Below are positions 8,783-16,633 of a stretch of DNA of 64,000 nt, piece by piece. The stretch's first letter is position 1; each line of letters begins with the position of its first letter. A program made the position numbers and the translations under genes. Source of the stretch: Nocardia sp. SYP-A9097 (GTDB lineage: Bacteria > Actinomycetota > Actinomycetes > Mycobacteriales > Mycobacteriaceae); assembly GCF_009649815.1 (NCBI RefSeq), contig NZ_WJIC01000007.1:331119-395118 (forward strand), given 5' to 3'. The notes below the pieces were generated by a model. That model saw only the letters and a list, made by a program, of their open reading frames with translations, made no database searches and was not told where the DNA came from.

Positions 8783-9931
8783 CTACACGCCCACTTCGCT
8801 GTCCTGCCCCCGGCGCACCACGATAACACCGGCAGGTTGCGGCTTCCCGGCGAGCACCGGCGGCAGCGCCAGCTTGAACAGCTTCGCCCACACCGAACCG
8901 ATCTGCTGACTGAAGCTGCCCGTGTTGTACGGCAATCCGTGCTTCTCGCAGAGCGCCTTCACCTCGGGCGCGATCTCCGGATACCGGTTGGCGGGCAGGT
9001 CCGGGAACAGGTGGTGTTCGATCTGATGCGAAAGATTGCCACTCATGATGTGGAACAGCCGACTGCCGTCGATATTGGCCGAGCCGAGCATCTGGCGCAC
9101 GTACCACTCGCCCTGGGTCTCCTCGGCGCATTCCTCCTCGGAGAACGTCTGTACACCCGAGGGGAAGTGCCCGCAGAAGATGATCGAGAAGGTCCACAGA
9201 TTGCGCGCGATATTGGCGGTGAAGTTGCCCGCGAGAGTGGACAGGAACAGCGGTCCCGTCAGCGCCGGGAAGACCACATAATCCTTGAGCACCTGCCGCC
9301 CGGCCTTGCGCGCCTGCCCTTTGAGCAGGGCTTTCACATCCGACCACTTGCGCTTGCCCTGGACGATGTTCTCCACCTCCAGGTCATGCCCCATCACGCC
9401 CCATTCGAACGCGAGCATGAGGAAGAACGCGTAGACGGGATTGCCCAGTCGCATCGGATTCCACGGCTGCGCCTCGTCCACGCGCAGGATGCCGTAGCCG
9501 ATATCCCGGTCCATGCCATGGATATTGGTGAACGTATGGTGCAGGTAATTGTGCGAGTGCCGCCACTGATCGCCCGGGCATACGTTGTCCCATTCGAAGA
9601 CCCGCGAGTTCAGGCCGGGTTCACGCATCCAGTCGTACTGGCCGTGCATGACATTGTGGCCGATCTCCATATTGTCGAGAATCTTCGACACGGACAGCGC
9701 GGCCACGCCCGCCAGCCAGAACGGCGGCAGGAAGCCCAGGTACATGAGCCCGCGCCCGGCAATCTCGAAACCGCGCTGCGCCTTGATGATCGAGTAGATG
9801 TATTCGCGATCCCGCTCGCCCAGATCGTCGGTGACGCGGGCACGGATCTCGTCGAGTGCCGCGCCGATCTCCTCGATCTGCTCGCGGCTCAGGACTACGG
9901 GACCTGCGGGTGTTTCGGTAAGCATCGCCAT
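8783..9931 (-). CDS. desA3: DesA3-like membrane acyl-CoA delta-9 desaturase
   Basis: 382-aa integral membrane di-iron fatty-acyl-CoA desaturase. ATG 9931 has GGGAG upstream. The three histidine boxes are visible: GHNVMH, HSHNYLHH and HQIEHHLFPD. In M. tuberculosis DesA3 (Rv3229c) desaturates stearoyl-CoA to oleoyl-CoA with electrons from the adjacent Rv3230c reductase. Here the same pair is present in the same order, 11 bases apart, which supports the substrate class. The enzyme supplies unsaturated acyl chains for membrane lipids. Confidence 0.9.
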   Translation of the reverse strand: MAMLTETPAGPVVLSREQIEEIGAALDEIRARVTDDLGERDREYIYSIIKAQRGFEIAGRGLMYLGFLPPFWLAGVAALSVSKILDNMEIGHNVMHGQYDWMREPGLNSRVFEWDNVCPGDQWRHSHNYLHHTFTNIHGMDRDIGYGILRVDEAQPWNPMRLGNPVYAFFLMLAFEWGVMGHDLEVENIVQGKRKWSDVKALLKGQARKAGRQVLKDYVVFPALTGPLFLSTLAGNFTANIARNLWTFSIIFCGHFPSGVQTFSEEECAEETQGEWYVRQMLGSANIDGSRLFHIMSGNLSHQIEHHLFPDLPANRYPEIAPEVKALCEKHGLPYNTGSFSQQIGSVWAKLFKLALPPVLAGKPQPAGVIVVRRGQDSEVGV

Positions 9932-9942
9932 GATGTGCTCCC

Positions 9943-11004
9943 TCAAATTGCGATGTCGACGTCCCCGACGGGGGCGTTGATACAGAGTTGGATGGGCTGG
10001 TCGGGGTCGGCGTCGACCTCGCCCGTGCGGAGATTTCGGGTGCAACCGCTCACCTTGACGGCCGTGCAGGTGAAGCAGATCCCCATGCGGCAGCCGTATT
10101 CCGGTGTGAGACCGGCGGATTCGGCCTGTTCGAGCAGGCTCGCACCGGTGTTCTCGATGCTCTTGCCGCTGCCGGAGAAGGTGATCTCTCCCTCGGCGGT
10201 GGTGGGATCGCCGGGTACGACGGTGAGGGTGAACTCCTCGCTGTGCAGCCGGTCGGCGAGTTGTTCGGCCTTGTAGACGGTGCGCACGGCCTTCATGAGT
10301 CCGGGCGGGCCGCACAGGTAGGTCTGCGCGGAGGCGAACCAGGGCGCGAGCCGCTCCAACTCGTCATAGTTGAAGTTGGCGTCGGTGCCGAGTTCTGGAT
10401 AAAGCATTTCGACACGGAAGTTGTTGTGCTGCAGGGCGAGTGCCTCCAGCTCGGTGCGATGCGGCACCCATTCCGGTGAACGGTTGTAGTGCAGGAACAA
10501 CACCTTGCCCGCATACCCTTCGGTGGCGAGGGTACGCAGCATGGACAGCGCGGGCGTGATGCCGCTGCCGCCGGTGATGAGCACAATCCGGTCCGGCCGC
10601 TGCTCGGGCAGGTGGAAAACCCCGGCCGCGGGCGCGAGGTCGACCACCATGCCGGGAATCGCGTTCTCATGCAGGTAGTTCGAGACCAGGCCGTGCGGAT
10701 GCGCCTTGACGGTGAGTTCGATGTGCTTGTCGCGGCGGCGGTCGCTGTTCACCGGTGAATAGCAACGGGTATGGCGCACACCGTCGATGACCACGCCGAT
10801 CTGCACGTACTGCCCGGCCATATGCCCCTGCCACTGCCGGGTCGGGCGCAGCGTGAGCGTCACCGAGCCGACCGCGCTACGGCGCACGTGCGTGATCTCG
10901 GCGCGCATCTGGCGCAGCGTGAAGGTGGGCCGGACCAGTTCCAGGTAGCGGTCCAGCGGGTGCGGGGTGGTCAGCTTCTCCACGAGGTCGATGAGTCCAA
11001 CCAT
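9943..11004 (-). CDS. ferredoxin reductase-type electron donor for the desaturase (Rv3230c-like)
   Basis: 353-aa flavoprotein-ferredoxin fusion. ATG 11004 has AGGAGG five bases upstream. Domains in order: N-terminal linker, FAD domain (RCYSPVNS near residue 100), NAD(P)H domain (LITGGSGITP near 155, then YLCGPPGLM) and C-terminal [2Fe-2S] ferredoxin with the CxxxxCxxC run in YGCRMGICFTC and a final Cys in LCINAP. It transfers electrons from NADPH to the desaturase. First gene of the operon that continues into desA3 and the 108-aa gene. Confidence 0.9.
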   Translation of the reverse strand: MVGLIDLVEKLTTPHPLDRYLELVRPTFTLRQMRAEITHVRRSAVGSVTLTLRPTRQWQGHMAGQYVQIGVVIDGVRHTRCYSPVNSDRRRDKHIELTVKAHPHGLVSNYLHENAIPGMVVDLAPAAGVFHLPEQRPDRIVLITGGSGITPALSMLRTLATEGYAGKVLFLHYNRSPEWVPHRTELEALALQHNNFRVEMLYPELGTDANFNYDELERLAPWFASAQTYLCGPPGLMKAVRTVYKAEQLADRLHSEEFTLTVVPGDPTTAEGEITFSGSGKSIENTGASLLEQAESAGLTPEYGCRMGICFTCTAVKVSGCTRNLRTGEVDADPDQPIQLCINAPVGDVDIAI

Positions 11005-11084
11005 GCGGGCCTCCTGTCGCGTCGCCGGGCTGCGGCGACGCCCTCTGCTCGGTTGACGGGCACTCGATTTCGGTGCACATCTGT

Positions 11085-11099
11085 ACACTGAACTAGTGT
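11085..11099. promoter_or_regulatory. inverted repeat in the desaturase-tetR divergent promoter
   Basis: ACACT (11085-11089), five bases, AGTGT (11095-11099). It sits midway between the divergent reductase (starts 11004) and TetR (starts about 11171) genes, where a TetR dimer would control both. TGTACACT at 11082-11089 also resembles an extended -10. Short, so only a candidate. Confidence 0.35.
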
Positions 11100-11170
11100 G
11101 CCGCGTAGAGGCCATCGAGTTCAACCGGCAGTTCATGTGACCCACACGACATCTCTCGAATGGAACGAAT

Positions 11171-11821
11171 GTGAACGAATGTATGCTCATCGACGTGAGC
11201 GAGCAGGCAGCAACCAGAGGTGAGCGCAAGGAACGCACCCGCGCGGCACTACTGGACGGCACCCTCGCATTGGCCGCCGACCGCGGCTTCGCCGCCCTGA
11301 GCCTGCGTGAGATCGCCCGCTCCGCCGGCATCGTCCCCACCGCGTTCTACCGGCACTTCACCTCACTCGACGAGCTCGGCACCACCCTCGTCGAGGAGGG
11401 TGTCCGCCAACTCCGGCTGGCCCTGCGCGAAATGCGCCGCACCCCCGATGCCCGCCTCGCCGATACCGTCCGCTTCGTCTTCGAACAGGTCGACAGCAAC
11501 ACCGACCTGTGGGGCTTCCTGATTCGCGAACGCCGCGGCGGCTCGGCCGCCCTGCGCGGCGCGATCGCCGTCGAAATGCAGCTCATAGTGCGCGAACTCG
11601 TGGTGGATCTGTCCCGCGTGCGCAACCTGGACCACTGGTCCCCGGAAGACCTCGAACTCGCCGCCGACCTCATAGTCGCCACAGTCACCGACCGCATCGC
11701 CGACTATGTCGTGACAGCACCACGCGAACGTCCGCGCATTGTCGATCGGGTGGTGTTGCATGTGCGCCTCATCGCGCTCGGCATGGCCGCCTGGGATCCG
11801 GACGCCGTCTCCTCCCGCTGA
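11171..11821 (+). CDS. TetR family regulator
   Basis: 216 aa from GTG 11171; ATG 11183 or GTG 11195 are also possible. The N-terminal HTH is typical: RERTRAALLDG-like entry helix, LSLREIARSAGIVPTAFYRHF recognition region near residues 48-68. The C-terminal ligand domain includes the WGFLIRERRGG segment common in this group of mycolata TetR proteins. Divergent from the desaturase operon, so it probably represses it in response to an acyl-CoA or fatty acid. That role is inferred from context. Confidence 0.85.
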   Translation: MNECMLIDVSEQAATRGERKERTRAALLDGTLALAADRGFAALSLREIARSAGIVPTAFYRHFTSLDELGTTLVEEGVRQLRLALREMRRTPDARLADTVRFVFEQVDSNTDLWGFLIRERRGGSAALRGAIAVEMQLIVRELVVDLSRVRNLDHWSPEDLELAADLIVATVTDRIADYVVTAPRERPRIVDRVVLHVRLIALGMAAWDPDAVSSR

Positions 11822-11828
11822 GCGCGGG

Positions 11829-13157
11829 TCAGCGTCCTCGAAGATCTTCCGCCCGCACCGGAATCAGCGCGGCCAGGCCCAGCGCCAGCACCAGGATGAT
11901 GCCGACAATGCCCGCGCGCTCGGAGCCGAACGCCCATACGAAGAAGCCGAAAAGTATTGGGGCCAAGAATGATACGGCTCGCCCCGTGGTGGCGTAGAGA
12001 CCGAACATCTGGCCCTCGCGACCTGGTTTGGTGAGCCGCACCAGGAAGGTACGCGCGGAAGACTGTGCGGGGCCGACGAATACGGTCAGCAGCAGCCCGA
12101 AGATCCAGAACATGAGCGGGCCGGAGACCACCAGCAGGGCCAGGCCGCACACGATCATCGAGGCCAGCGACACCACAATGACCGGCTTGGGACCGATGCG
12201 GTCGTCGAACCGGCCCGCGGTGATAGCGCCCAGCGCCGCAACGACATTCGCGGCGATACCGAAGAGCAGTACATCGGAGTCGGCTATCCCGTAGACACGC
12301 ACGGCCAGCACCGCGCCGAAGGTGAAGACACCCGCGAGGCCGTCGCGGAAGATGGCGCTGGCGAACAGGAATCCGACCGCGCGGCGATCGTCCCGCCAGA
12401 GTTCACGCACATCGCGCCACAGGATCCGGTAGGCGTCGGTGAGTTTGCGGGTATCCGCGCCGGGATCGGCGTCGGTGCGCGGTAATTCGGGGACGAACAG
12501 GAACAGCGGGACCGCGAAGGCGGCGAACCAGACCGCCGCGACCAGCGCCACCAGGCGGATATTCAGGCCGTCATCGATGGGCACGCCGAGCAGACCACGG
12601 TAATCACCCTTACCGGAGATGAAACCGAAGTACACGATGAGCAGCAGGATGATGCCACCGAAATACCCCATGGCCCAACCGAATCCGGAGACCCGGCCCA
12701 CCGTCGCGGGCGTCGATACCTGACGCAGCATCGAGTTGTACGGCACGTGGGAGAGCTCGAAGGTGGCCGAGCCGATACCCAGCAGCATCAGCCCGAACCA
12801 CAGATAGTGGTAGTCCCGGTGCACGAAAAACATTGCCGCCATGAGCATTACCGTGATCGAGGTCAAAACCCCCAGCGACAGTTTGCGTTTCGCTGTCGCA
12901 TCGAAGAACTGCCCGCTCACCGGCGCGGTCAATGCCACTACCAGCCCCGCCAACCCCAGCGCCCACCCCAGCCAGGCACTCGCCGACACTCCCCCGGGCA
13001 GCCCCTCCCCCACCTTGTCGGTCAGATACACCGAGAAGACAAAGGTCAGAATCACCGCATTGAACGCGGCCCCACCCCAATCCCACAGCCCCCAAGCCAC
13101 AACGGGCCCGCGCCCGGCCGCCGACCCGATCGTCTCCCGCCCGGAAACCTCAGCCAT
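11829..13157 (-). CDS. MFS transporter, UMF1/Atg22-like
   Basis: 442 aa with about 12 membrane segments. The opening GLWDWGGAAFNAVILTFVFS and the later SHVPYNSMLRQ and GRVSGFGWAMGYFGG fit the UMF1/Atg22-like branch of MFS permeases. ATG 13157. Substrate unknown. Its stop lies 8 bases from the tetR stop (convergent). Apparently monocistronic. Confidence 0.88.
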   Translation of the reverse strand: MAEVSGRETIGSAAGRGPVVAWGLWDWGGAAFNAVILTFVFSVYLTDKVGEGLPGGVSASAWLGWALGLAGLVVALTAPVSGQFFDATAKRKLSLGVLTSITVMLMAAMFFVHRDYHYLWFGLMLLGIGSATFELSHVPYNSMLRQVSTPATVGRVSGFGWAMGYFGGIILLLIVYFGFISGKGDYRGLLGVPIDDGLNIRLVALVAAVWFAAFAVPLFLFVPELPRTDADPGADTRKLTDAYRILWRDVRELWRDDRRAVGFLFASAIFRDGLAGVFTFGAVLAVRVYGIADSDVLLFGIAANVVAALGAITAGRFDDRIGPKPVIVVSLASMIVCGLALLVVSGPLMFWIFGLLLTVFVGPAQSSARTFLVRLTKPGREGQMFGLYATTGRAVSFLAPILFGFFVWAFGSERAGIVGIILVLALGLAALIPVRAEDLRGR

Positions 13158-13213
13158 CCGCGCAGCTTAAGCGGAGCGCACCCCCAGCCGGTGGATTCCC
13201 GCCGAAGCCGTGC

Positions 13214-14347
13214 TCAGGCCGGAGGTCTCGGATGCGATTCGGCGAAATGCTCCAGCCAGGGCCGCTCGCGCTCCTCCACACTCATGGCGAGCAGGGCACG
13301 CAGCGCGGTCCAGCCGTCCTCGTCCACCGGTGTCATGATCTGGACCCACGCGCCCGCGATGGACGGCAGCGACATGCTGGTCATGACCATCTCCACATCC
13401 TTGGTCACCAGGTTGCGAATCGCCCTGGTGCGCCCTACCGGGAATCCCACATCGTTGCGCGCCCACAATTCCGCGAACAATGGACTGTCGGAACACATTT
13501 GCTCGATATAGGCCGTCCACACCGGGTCATGCAGGTTCTTGACGTACGCGGCGCGCAGGTAACCGACCATCCGCCCCAGATACTCCCTGTTCGCGGCATA
13601 CGGATTACAGCACGCGGGCGTGAGGAACACCTTCCGCAGAATGTTCTTGTTCCCGACGAGGAACCCGGGAAACAGCGCGGCATAGGCCGAATTGTGGGCG
13701 AGCACGTCGTAGCGCGCGGACAGCACCACGCCGGGCAGCGGATACAGATGATCCAGAATCACCTGTAGTTCCTCCAGCACCGGCTCTGCCACATGCAGCG
13801 TGGGAATCGCGGGCACATCGGCCAGCGCGTACAGGTGCGCCCGCTCCGCACCATCCAGACCCAGCGTGCGCGAAATGGCATCCAGCACCTGCACACTCAC
13901 CTTGATATCGCGGCCCTGCTCCAGCCACGTGTACCAGGTGACCCCCACCCCCGACAGCTGTGCGACCTCCTCGCGCCGCAACCCGGGCGTGCGCCGCCGC
14001 GCCCCCACCGGCAGCCCCACCTCCTGCGGGGTGATCCGAGCTCGCCGCGACTTCAAGAACGCCGACAACTCCTCCCGCCGCGTCTTGCGCACCGCTCGCG
14101 TATCAGCCGCAACAGGATTCACCCCATGCTCGGGCGCTACAGCAGGAGACTCGGCGGTGAGCAACTCCGCCGCGCGGGACAACCCGCCCCACCGCGCCGC
14201 GATATCCGGCCCGAAAGCGATCGATCCGGACGGCTCGAGGCCGGCCGATCGCGCCTGCGGGGTAGCGCGGGCGGCCGGGATCGCACCCCTGCCCAGCGCG
14301 TCACCGATGATCGTCGCGGACGCGTCATTCCTGGCTGCGGAGTTCAC
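13214..14347 (-). CDS. XRE-type regulator with MmyB-like ligand domain
   Basis: About 377 aa from GTG 14347; the conserved part begins near 14100, so the first 80 residues may be untranslated or a variable extension. The HTH is the MmyB class: RRARITPQEVGL, then RRTPGLRREEVAQLSGV and WYTWLEQGRD. The C-terminal PAS-like domain has LDHLYPLPGVVLSARYDVLA and NILRKVFLTP. Such regulators often control an adjacent transporter or oxidoreductase; here the divergent MFS exporter is the obvious target. An inverted pair of gene starts and repeats at 14354-14401 support this. Confidence 0.82.
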   Translation of the reverse strand: MNSAARNDASATIIGDALGRGAIPAARATPQARSAGLEPSGSIAFGPDIAARWGGLSRAAELLTAESPAVAPEHGVNPVAADTRAVRKTRREELSAFLKSRRARITPQEVGLPVGARRRTPGLRREEVAQLSGVGVTWYTWLEQGRDIKVSVQVLDAISRTLGLDGAERAHLYALADVPAIPTLHVAEPVLEELQVILDHLYPLPGVVLSARYDVLAHNSAYAALFPGFLVGNKNILRKVFLTPACCNPYAANREYLGRMVGYLRAAYVKNLHDPVWTAYIEQMCSDSPLFAELWARNDVGFPVGRTRAIRNLVTKDVEMVMTSMSLPSIAGAWVQIMTPVDEDGWTALRALLAMSVEERERPWLEHFAESHPRPPA

Positions 14348-14353
14348 TTCTCC

Positions 14354-14401
14354 ATACTGGCGGTATTCGCCACCCGTATCCAGGTGGTGGCAGTACCCGT
14401 A
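14354..14401. promoter_or_regulatory. repeat cluster between XRE regulator and MFS exporter
   Basis: ACCCGTA occurs twice in direct orientation (14372-14378 and 14395-14401, 23 bp apart), next to an ATAC-N5-GTAT inverted pair (14354-14366). TATAAG at 14399-14404 could be the exporter -10 overlapping the second repeat. A plausible operator for the XRE regulator. Confidence 0.4.
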
Positions 14402-14449
14402 TAAGCAGACTCCTGTTACCGGGCTGCGGTCCGGCGCAGGCTCGATCAC

Positions 14450-15877
14450 ATGACACAGAGCCTGACTCAATCCCCGCCGGCGGTGGCGGCTCCGGCGGTG
14501 GCCGGGACCGGTCGCCGCTCGCTCGCCATTCTCGCCGTGATCCTGCTCGGGCAGTTCATGGCCGTGATCGATGCCTCCATTGTCAATGTCGCCATTCCCG
14601 CCATGCGAACCTCGTTGCACGCGTCCGGTTCCGGGCTGCAGTTGATCGTCTCCGGATATGTGATCGCCTACGCGGTGCTGCTGGTGACCGGTGCCCGGCT
14701 CGGCGATCGGTTCGGGCAGCGCACCATGTTCCTGGCCGGGCTCGCGCTGTTTACCATTGCCTCGCTGGCCTGCGGGCTGGCGTGGAATACACCGTCGCTC
14801 ATAGTCTTCCGCTTCCTACAGGGCATCGGATCGGCGGCCATGATCCCGCAGGTCATGACCTTGATCCAGCGGACCTTCACGGGAACCACACGGGCGCGAG
14901 CACTTTCGGCCTACGCCGCCGTCATCTCCGGCGGCATGGTGGTCGGGCAGATTCTCGGCGGGCTCATCGTCAGCGCCGATATTGCCGGAACCTCCTGGCG
15001 CGGAGTGTTTCTGGTGAATGTGCCGATCGGACTGGTGCTGCTGGCCGTCGCGCCATCCACTCTGCCGGTCACCGTGCGCACCGAACGCAAGCTGGATCTG
15101 GCCGGGCTCGCGGTGCTCACCCCGGCGGTGCTGCTGCTCGTTGTGCCGCTGGTCCTCGGCCATGAGCAGGACTGGCCGGTGTGGACCTGGATCGCATTGG
15201 CCTCAGCCGCAGCGGGATTCATCGGATTCGCGCGGGTCGAACGCTGGGTGCACCGGCGCGGCGGAGCACCGCTCTTCGCCGACCAGGTACTGCGCGCACC
15301 CGGGCTGATACTCACCGCCGCAACGCTTTTCACGGTCATGTGCACCTTCGGCGGCTGGCTGTTCGTCATGGCCATCCACCTGCAGAGCACTCTCGGGTAC
15401 ACCGCTCTGCACGCCGGACTGTTGTTCCTGCCCATGGGCATCACCTTCGCGCTGGCCAGCCTGAACTGGCAGCGCGTACCGGAACGCTTGCACGCCACCA
15501 TGATTCCAGCGGGCCTGGTACTGGCCGCCACAACCATGGTGATCATGGGCCTGCTGCTGCGGAACGGCGCGGACTTCGGACCGCTCGAGCTGACCGTCTT
15601 CGGCATTATGGGTATCGGATTCGGACTCTCCTTCAGCCCGCTGATGGCCCGCACCACCGCCAAGATCCCGGTCGCGCTGGCCGCCGACGCCAGCGGAATC
15701 CTGGTCACCAATGTGCAATTGGGGACCGTCGTCGGCATTGCGAGCTTCGGTTCGGTCTTCCTGACCCTGGCCGGAACCACCACTGTCTCGGCGTCGCACG
15801 CGGTCGGTGTCACCGCCATTGTGGAGGGGGTGACGGTGCTGGCAGCCTCCGCGCTGGCCGCCCGCGCCGCTCGGTGA
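14450..15877 (+). CDS. MFS drug exporter, DHA2 (EmrB/QacA) type
   Basis: 475 aa with about 14 membrane segments, the DHA2 topology. Visible motifs: DASIVNVAIPAM in TM1, the motif A-like GARLGDRFGQRTMF after TM2, and RFLQGIGSAAMIPQ. ATG 14450. Proton-coupled export of a hydrophobic compound is the family role; substrate unknown. Divergently arranged with the XRE regulator. A strong terminator follows at 15946-15971. Confidence 0.9.
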   Translation: MTQSLTQSPPAVAAPAVAGTGRRSLAILAVILLGQFMAVIDASIVNVAIPAMRTSLHASGSGLQLIVSGYVIAYAVLLVTGARLGDRFGQRTMFLAGLALFTIASLACGLAWNTPSLIVFRFLQGIGSAAMIPQVMTLIQRTFTGTTRARALSAYAAVISGGMVVGQILGGLIVSADIAGTSWRGVFLVNVPIGLVLLAVAPSTLPVTVRTERKLDLAGLAVLTPAVLLLVVPLVLGHEQDWPVWTWIALASAAAGFIGFARVERWVHRRGGAPLFADQVLRAPGLILTAATLFTVMCTFGGWLFVMAIHLQSTLGYTALHAGLLFLPMGITFALASLNWQRVPERLHATMIPAGLVLAATTMVIMGLLLRNGADFGPLELTVFGIMGIGFGLSFSPLMARTTAKIPVALAADASGILVTNVQLGTVVGIASFGSVFLTLAGTTTVSASHAVGVTAIVEGVTVLAASALAARAAR

Positions 15878-15945
15878 ACCGGGTTGCCGAGTCCGCTCGA
15901 TGAGCCCGCTCGGCAGTGAGATCACCAGGCCTTGTGCGTGAATCG

Positions 15946-15971
15946 AGGGGCACCCCGCCCGGGGTGCCCCT
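15946..15971 (+). terminator. terminator after MFS exporter
   Basis: Perfect 11-bp GC-rich stem (15946-15956/15961-15971) with loop GCCC, followed by CCTTCATAATT. It separates the exporter from the PadR operon promoter. Confidence 0.75.
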
Positions 15972-15985
15972 CCTTCATAATTCCC

Positions 15986-16005
15986 CTATGCACTGAATTG
16001 CATAG
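15986..16005. promoter_or_regulatory. PadR operator palindrome
   Basis: CTATGCA-CTGAAT-TGCATAG, a perfect 7-bp inverted repeat with a 6-base spacer, 28 bases before the padR ATG. PadR proteins typically bind such ATGCA/TGCAT-type palindromes over their own promoter. It is AT-richer than the surroundings and stands alone in the gap, so autoregulation of the operon is likely. Confidence 0.7.
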
Positions 16006-16033
16006 TACGTCTAGTCTCAGTTATCCTGGCCGC

Positions 16034-16633
16034 ATGGCCCTCGAACACGCGCTACTGGTGTCGCTGACCGAACGCGCGAGTTCGGGATACGACCTGGCCC
16101 GGCGCTTCGACAAATCCATCGGATTCTTCTGGAACGCCACCCACCAGCAGATCTACCGTGTGCTCAAGCGCATGGAAGAACAGAGCTGGGTCACCGCCGA
16201 GGCCGTCGCCCAGGAGGGCCGCCCCGATAAGAAGGTTTACACCGTCAGCGACGCGGGCCGCGCGGAACTCACCCGCTGGATCGCCGAACCCAGCGATATC
16301 GCCCCCATGCGCAATGAACTCGGCGTGAAACTGCGCGCCGCCTCGCTCGGCGACGTGCCCGCCCTCATCACCGAGGTGCAGCGGCATCGCGACGAGCACG
16401 CCCACCGCCTCGACCTGTATCTGACCTTCGAGAAGAAGGACTACCCCGCACCGGATCAGCTCTCCGGCCGCACCCTGCACCAGTACCTCGTGCTGCGCGG
16501 TGGCATCCGCGTCGAGGCGGGAATCGTCGACTGGTGCGACGAAGTACTCGACGGACTCCGTAGAGATAACCCCGAAAGCCACCGCGACTCAGCCCGGTCG
16601 CAGGCGTCCGACCCGAAAGGCACTCGGCGATGA
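16034..16633 (+). CDS. PadR family regulator
   Basis: 199 aa from ATG 16034. N-terminal winged helix: HALLVSLTERASSGYDLARR, FFWNATHQQIYRVLKRMEE and GRPDKKVYTVSDAGRAEL. The C-terminal helical dimerisation domain (Vir/DUF4180-like) includes YLVLRGGIRVEAGIVDW. Its stop overlaps the ATG of the downstream reductase (ATGA at 16630-16633), so regulator and enzyme are one operon. Probably represses its own operon through the palindrome at 15986-16005; a phenolic or enoate inducer would fit the enzyme but is inference. Confidence 0.9.
   Translation: MALEHALLVSLTERASSGYDLARRFDKSIGFFWNATHQQIYRVLKRMEEQSWVTAEAVAQEGRPDKKVYTVSDAGRAELTRWIAEPSDIAPMRNELGVKLRAASLGDVPALITEVQRHRDEHAHRLDLYLTFEKKDYPAPDQLSGRTLHQYLVLRGGIRVEAGIVDWCDEVLDGLRRDNPESHRDSARSQASDPKGTRR

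Noticed and set aside
8528..10276. 582-residue open frame on the plus strand
   Set aside because: Antisense to the desaturase, whose histidine boxes are unmistakable.
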